From the NCBI RefSeq assembly GCF_016907675.1, contig NZ_JAFBCJ010000001.1:1736001-1800000 (forward strand): a stretch of DNA of 64,000 nt, read 5' to 3'. Under the pieces are notes generated by a model. The model was not told the DNA's origin and did no database searches. It saw only the letters and a list, made by a program, of their open reading frames with translations. The DNA is from Geodermatophilus bullaregiensis (GTDB taxonomy: Bacteria; Actinomycetota; Actinomycetes; Mycobacteriales; Geodermatophilaceae). Of the stretch, positions 62,784 through 64,000 are shown piece after piece; position 1 is the first letter of the stretch; the number at the start of each line of letters is the position of its first letter. Position numbers and translations under genes: made by a program.

Positions 62784-64000
62784 GTGAGTGCGGCTGAACT
62801 GGAGAGCGCCGGCGAGACCGTCCCCGGCGACGTCGACGTCCACACGACCGCCGGGAAGCTGGCGGACTTCGAGCGCCGCGTCCAGGAGGCCACCCACGCG
62901 GGGTCCGAGCGGGCGGTCGAGAAGCAGCACGCGGCGGGCAAGATGACCGCCCGCGAGCGCATCGAGGCGCTGCTGGACCCGGGCTCGTTCACCGAGCTCG
63001 ACGAGTTCGCCCGGCACCGCTCCACGACCTTCGGCATGGAGGCCAAGCGGCCCTTCGGCGACGGCGTCGTCACCGGCTACGGGACCGTCGACGGCCGGCC
63101 GGTCTGCGTGTTCTCCCAGGACGTCACCGTCTTCGGCGGCAGCCTCGGCGAGGTCTACGGCGAGAAGATCACCAAGGTCCTCGACCTGGCGATCCGCAAC
63201 GGCTGCCCGGTCATCGGCATCAACGAGGGCGGCGGCGCGCGCATCCAGGAGGGTGTGGTCTCCCTCGGCCTCTACGGCGAGATCTTCCGGCGCAACGTGC
63301 ACGCCTCCGGCGTCATCCCGCAGATCTCGCTGGTCATGGGGGCCGCGGCCGGCGGGCACGTCTACTCCCCCGCGCTCACCGACTTCGTCGTGATGGTCGA
63401 CCAGACCAGCCAGATGTTCATCACCGGCCCCGACGTGGTGAAGACCGTGACCGGCGAGGACGTCACGCTCGAGGAGCTCGGCGGCGCCCGCACGCACAAC
63501 ACGAAGTCCGGTGTGGCGCACCACCTCGCCGAGGACGAGGCCGACGCCCTCGACTACGTCAAGGCGCTGCTGTCCTACCTGCCGAGCAACAACCTCGACC
63601 CGCTGCCGGCCGTCGAGGTCGCCCCGGCCGACACCACGCAGGGCGGCGTCACCGACGACGACCGCGAGCTCGACACCTTCGTGCCGGACTCGGCCAACAC
63701 GCCCTACGACATGCACACCGTCGTCGAGCACGTCCTCGACGACGGCGAGTTCCTCGAGGTGCAGCCGCTGTTCGCGCCCAACATCGTCGTCGGCTTCGGC
63801 CGGGTCGAGGGGCGGCCCGTCGGCGTCGTGGCCAACCAGCCCACCCAGTTCGCCGGCACGCTGGACATCGACGCCAGCGAGAAGGCGGCCCGGTTCGTGC
63901 GCACCTGCGACGCCTTCAACATCCCGGTGCTGACCTTCGTCGACGTCCCCGGGTTCCTGCCCGGGACCTCCCAGGAGTGGGAGGGGATCATCCGCCGCGG
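62784..64000 (+). CDS. accD5: Acyl-CoA carboxylase, carboxyltransferase beta subunit (cut by window end)
   Basis: This subunit transfers carboxylate from biotin to propionyl-CoA or acetyl-CoA. The 405 residues present cover the N-terminal domain ([69 protein letters not shown] with the oxyanion glycines) and the start of the C-terminal domain up to [18 protein letters not shown] full member has about 540 residues, so roughly 130 are missing. GTG 62784 is the start. It corresponds to Rv3280. Confidence 0.96.
   Translation, partial: MSAAELESAGETVPGDVDVHTTAGKLADFERRVQEATHAGSERAVEKQHAAGKMTARERIEALLDPGSFTELDEFARHRSTTFGMEAKRPFGDGVVTGYGTVDGRPVCVFSQDVTVFGGSLGEVYGEKITKVLDLAIRNGCPVIGINEGGGARIQEGVVSLGLYGEIFRRNVHASGVIPQISLVMGAAAGGHVYSPALTDFVVMVDQTSQMFITGPDVVKTVTGEDVTLEELGGARTHNTKSGVAHHLAEDEADALDYVKALLSYLPSNNLDPLPAVEVAPADTTQGGVTDDDRELDTFVPDSANTPYDMHTVVEHVLDDGEFLEVQPLFAPNIVVGFGRVEGRPVGVVANQPTQFAGTLDIDASEKAARFVRTCDAFNIPVLTFVDVPGFLPGTSQEWEGIIRR

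Overview
This is one contiguous, very GC-rich stretch of actinobacterial chromosome. Gene content and codon style (GTG starts, NTGA stop/start overlaps, WhiB, F420 and PurEK/AccD5 neighbours) point to a Geodermatophilaceae-like organism (Blastococcus, Geodermatophilus or Modestobacter type). That family assignment is inference; class Actinomycetes is well supported. The backbone follows the order known from Mycobacterium tuberculosis Rv3255c-Rv3280: manA, SIS protein, manB, DUF3499, metallopeptidase-like protein, whiB2, fbiA, fbiB, manC, wbbL, rmlD, lcp, TIGR03089, fadE25, purE, purK, GtrA, PH protein, birA, accD5. No rRNA, tRNA, CRISPR array or intact insertion sequence was seen.

Layout. 1-8.1 kb: adenosylhomocysteinase, a secreted HNH nuclease and the mannose-phosphate operon manB/Trm112-like/SIS plus manA. 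8.1-11.7 kb: three poorly characterised genes and whiB2. 11.9-14.8 kb: F420 genes fbiA-fbiB, then rmlA. 15-20.2 kb: DNA glycosylase, SDR, a GT2/DUF2304 pair and an acyltransferase/SGNH protein. 20.4-32.9 kb: cell-wall polysaccharide block (manC-wbbL, glf-glfT2, glfT1-wzt-wzm, a DUF6541 membrane protein, a GT2 and a flippase). 33-40 kb: surface operon of an LGFP-repeat amidase, a lipoprotein and a 14-repeat LGFP protein. 40-44.7 kb: rmlD-rmlB, an LCP ligase and TIGR03089. 44.7-49 kb: 3-oxoacid CoA-transferase, DUF1028, a secreted beta-propeller and a GDSL lipoprotein. 49-53.4 kb: a chromate-resistance module (split chrB plus chrA) followed by decayed genes, flanked by copies of the fadE25 3' end. 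53.4-64 kb: fadE25, purE-purK, GtrA, sbcC-sbcD, PH protein, birA and accD5 (cut by the window end).

How the genes work together. ManA, ManB and ManC carry fructose-6-P to GDP-mannose. RmlA, RmlB and RmlD make dTDP-rhamnose (rmlC is not in this window). WbbL adds rhamnose to decaprenyl-PP-GlcNAc; Glf, GlfT1 and GlfT2 build a galactofuran chain on it; Wzm/Wzt export it; and an LCP protein can attach it to peptidoglycan. LGFP-repeat proteins next door are plausible binders of that wall. BirA and AccD5 belong to biotin-dependent acyl-CoA carboxylation.

Regulatory structure. Many genes carry a TANNNT -10 hexamer 6-9 bases before a GTG or ATG with no Shine-Dalgarno sequence, the pattern of leaderless transcripts. 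Downstream genes in operons mostly start by 4-base NTGA overlaps. A stem-loop repeat family is anchored at the stop codons of at least three genes.
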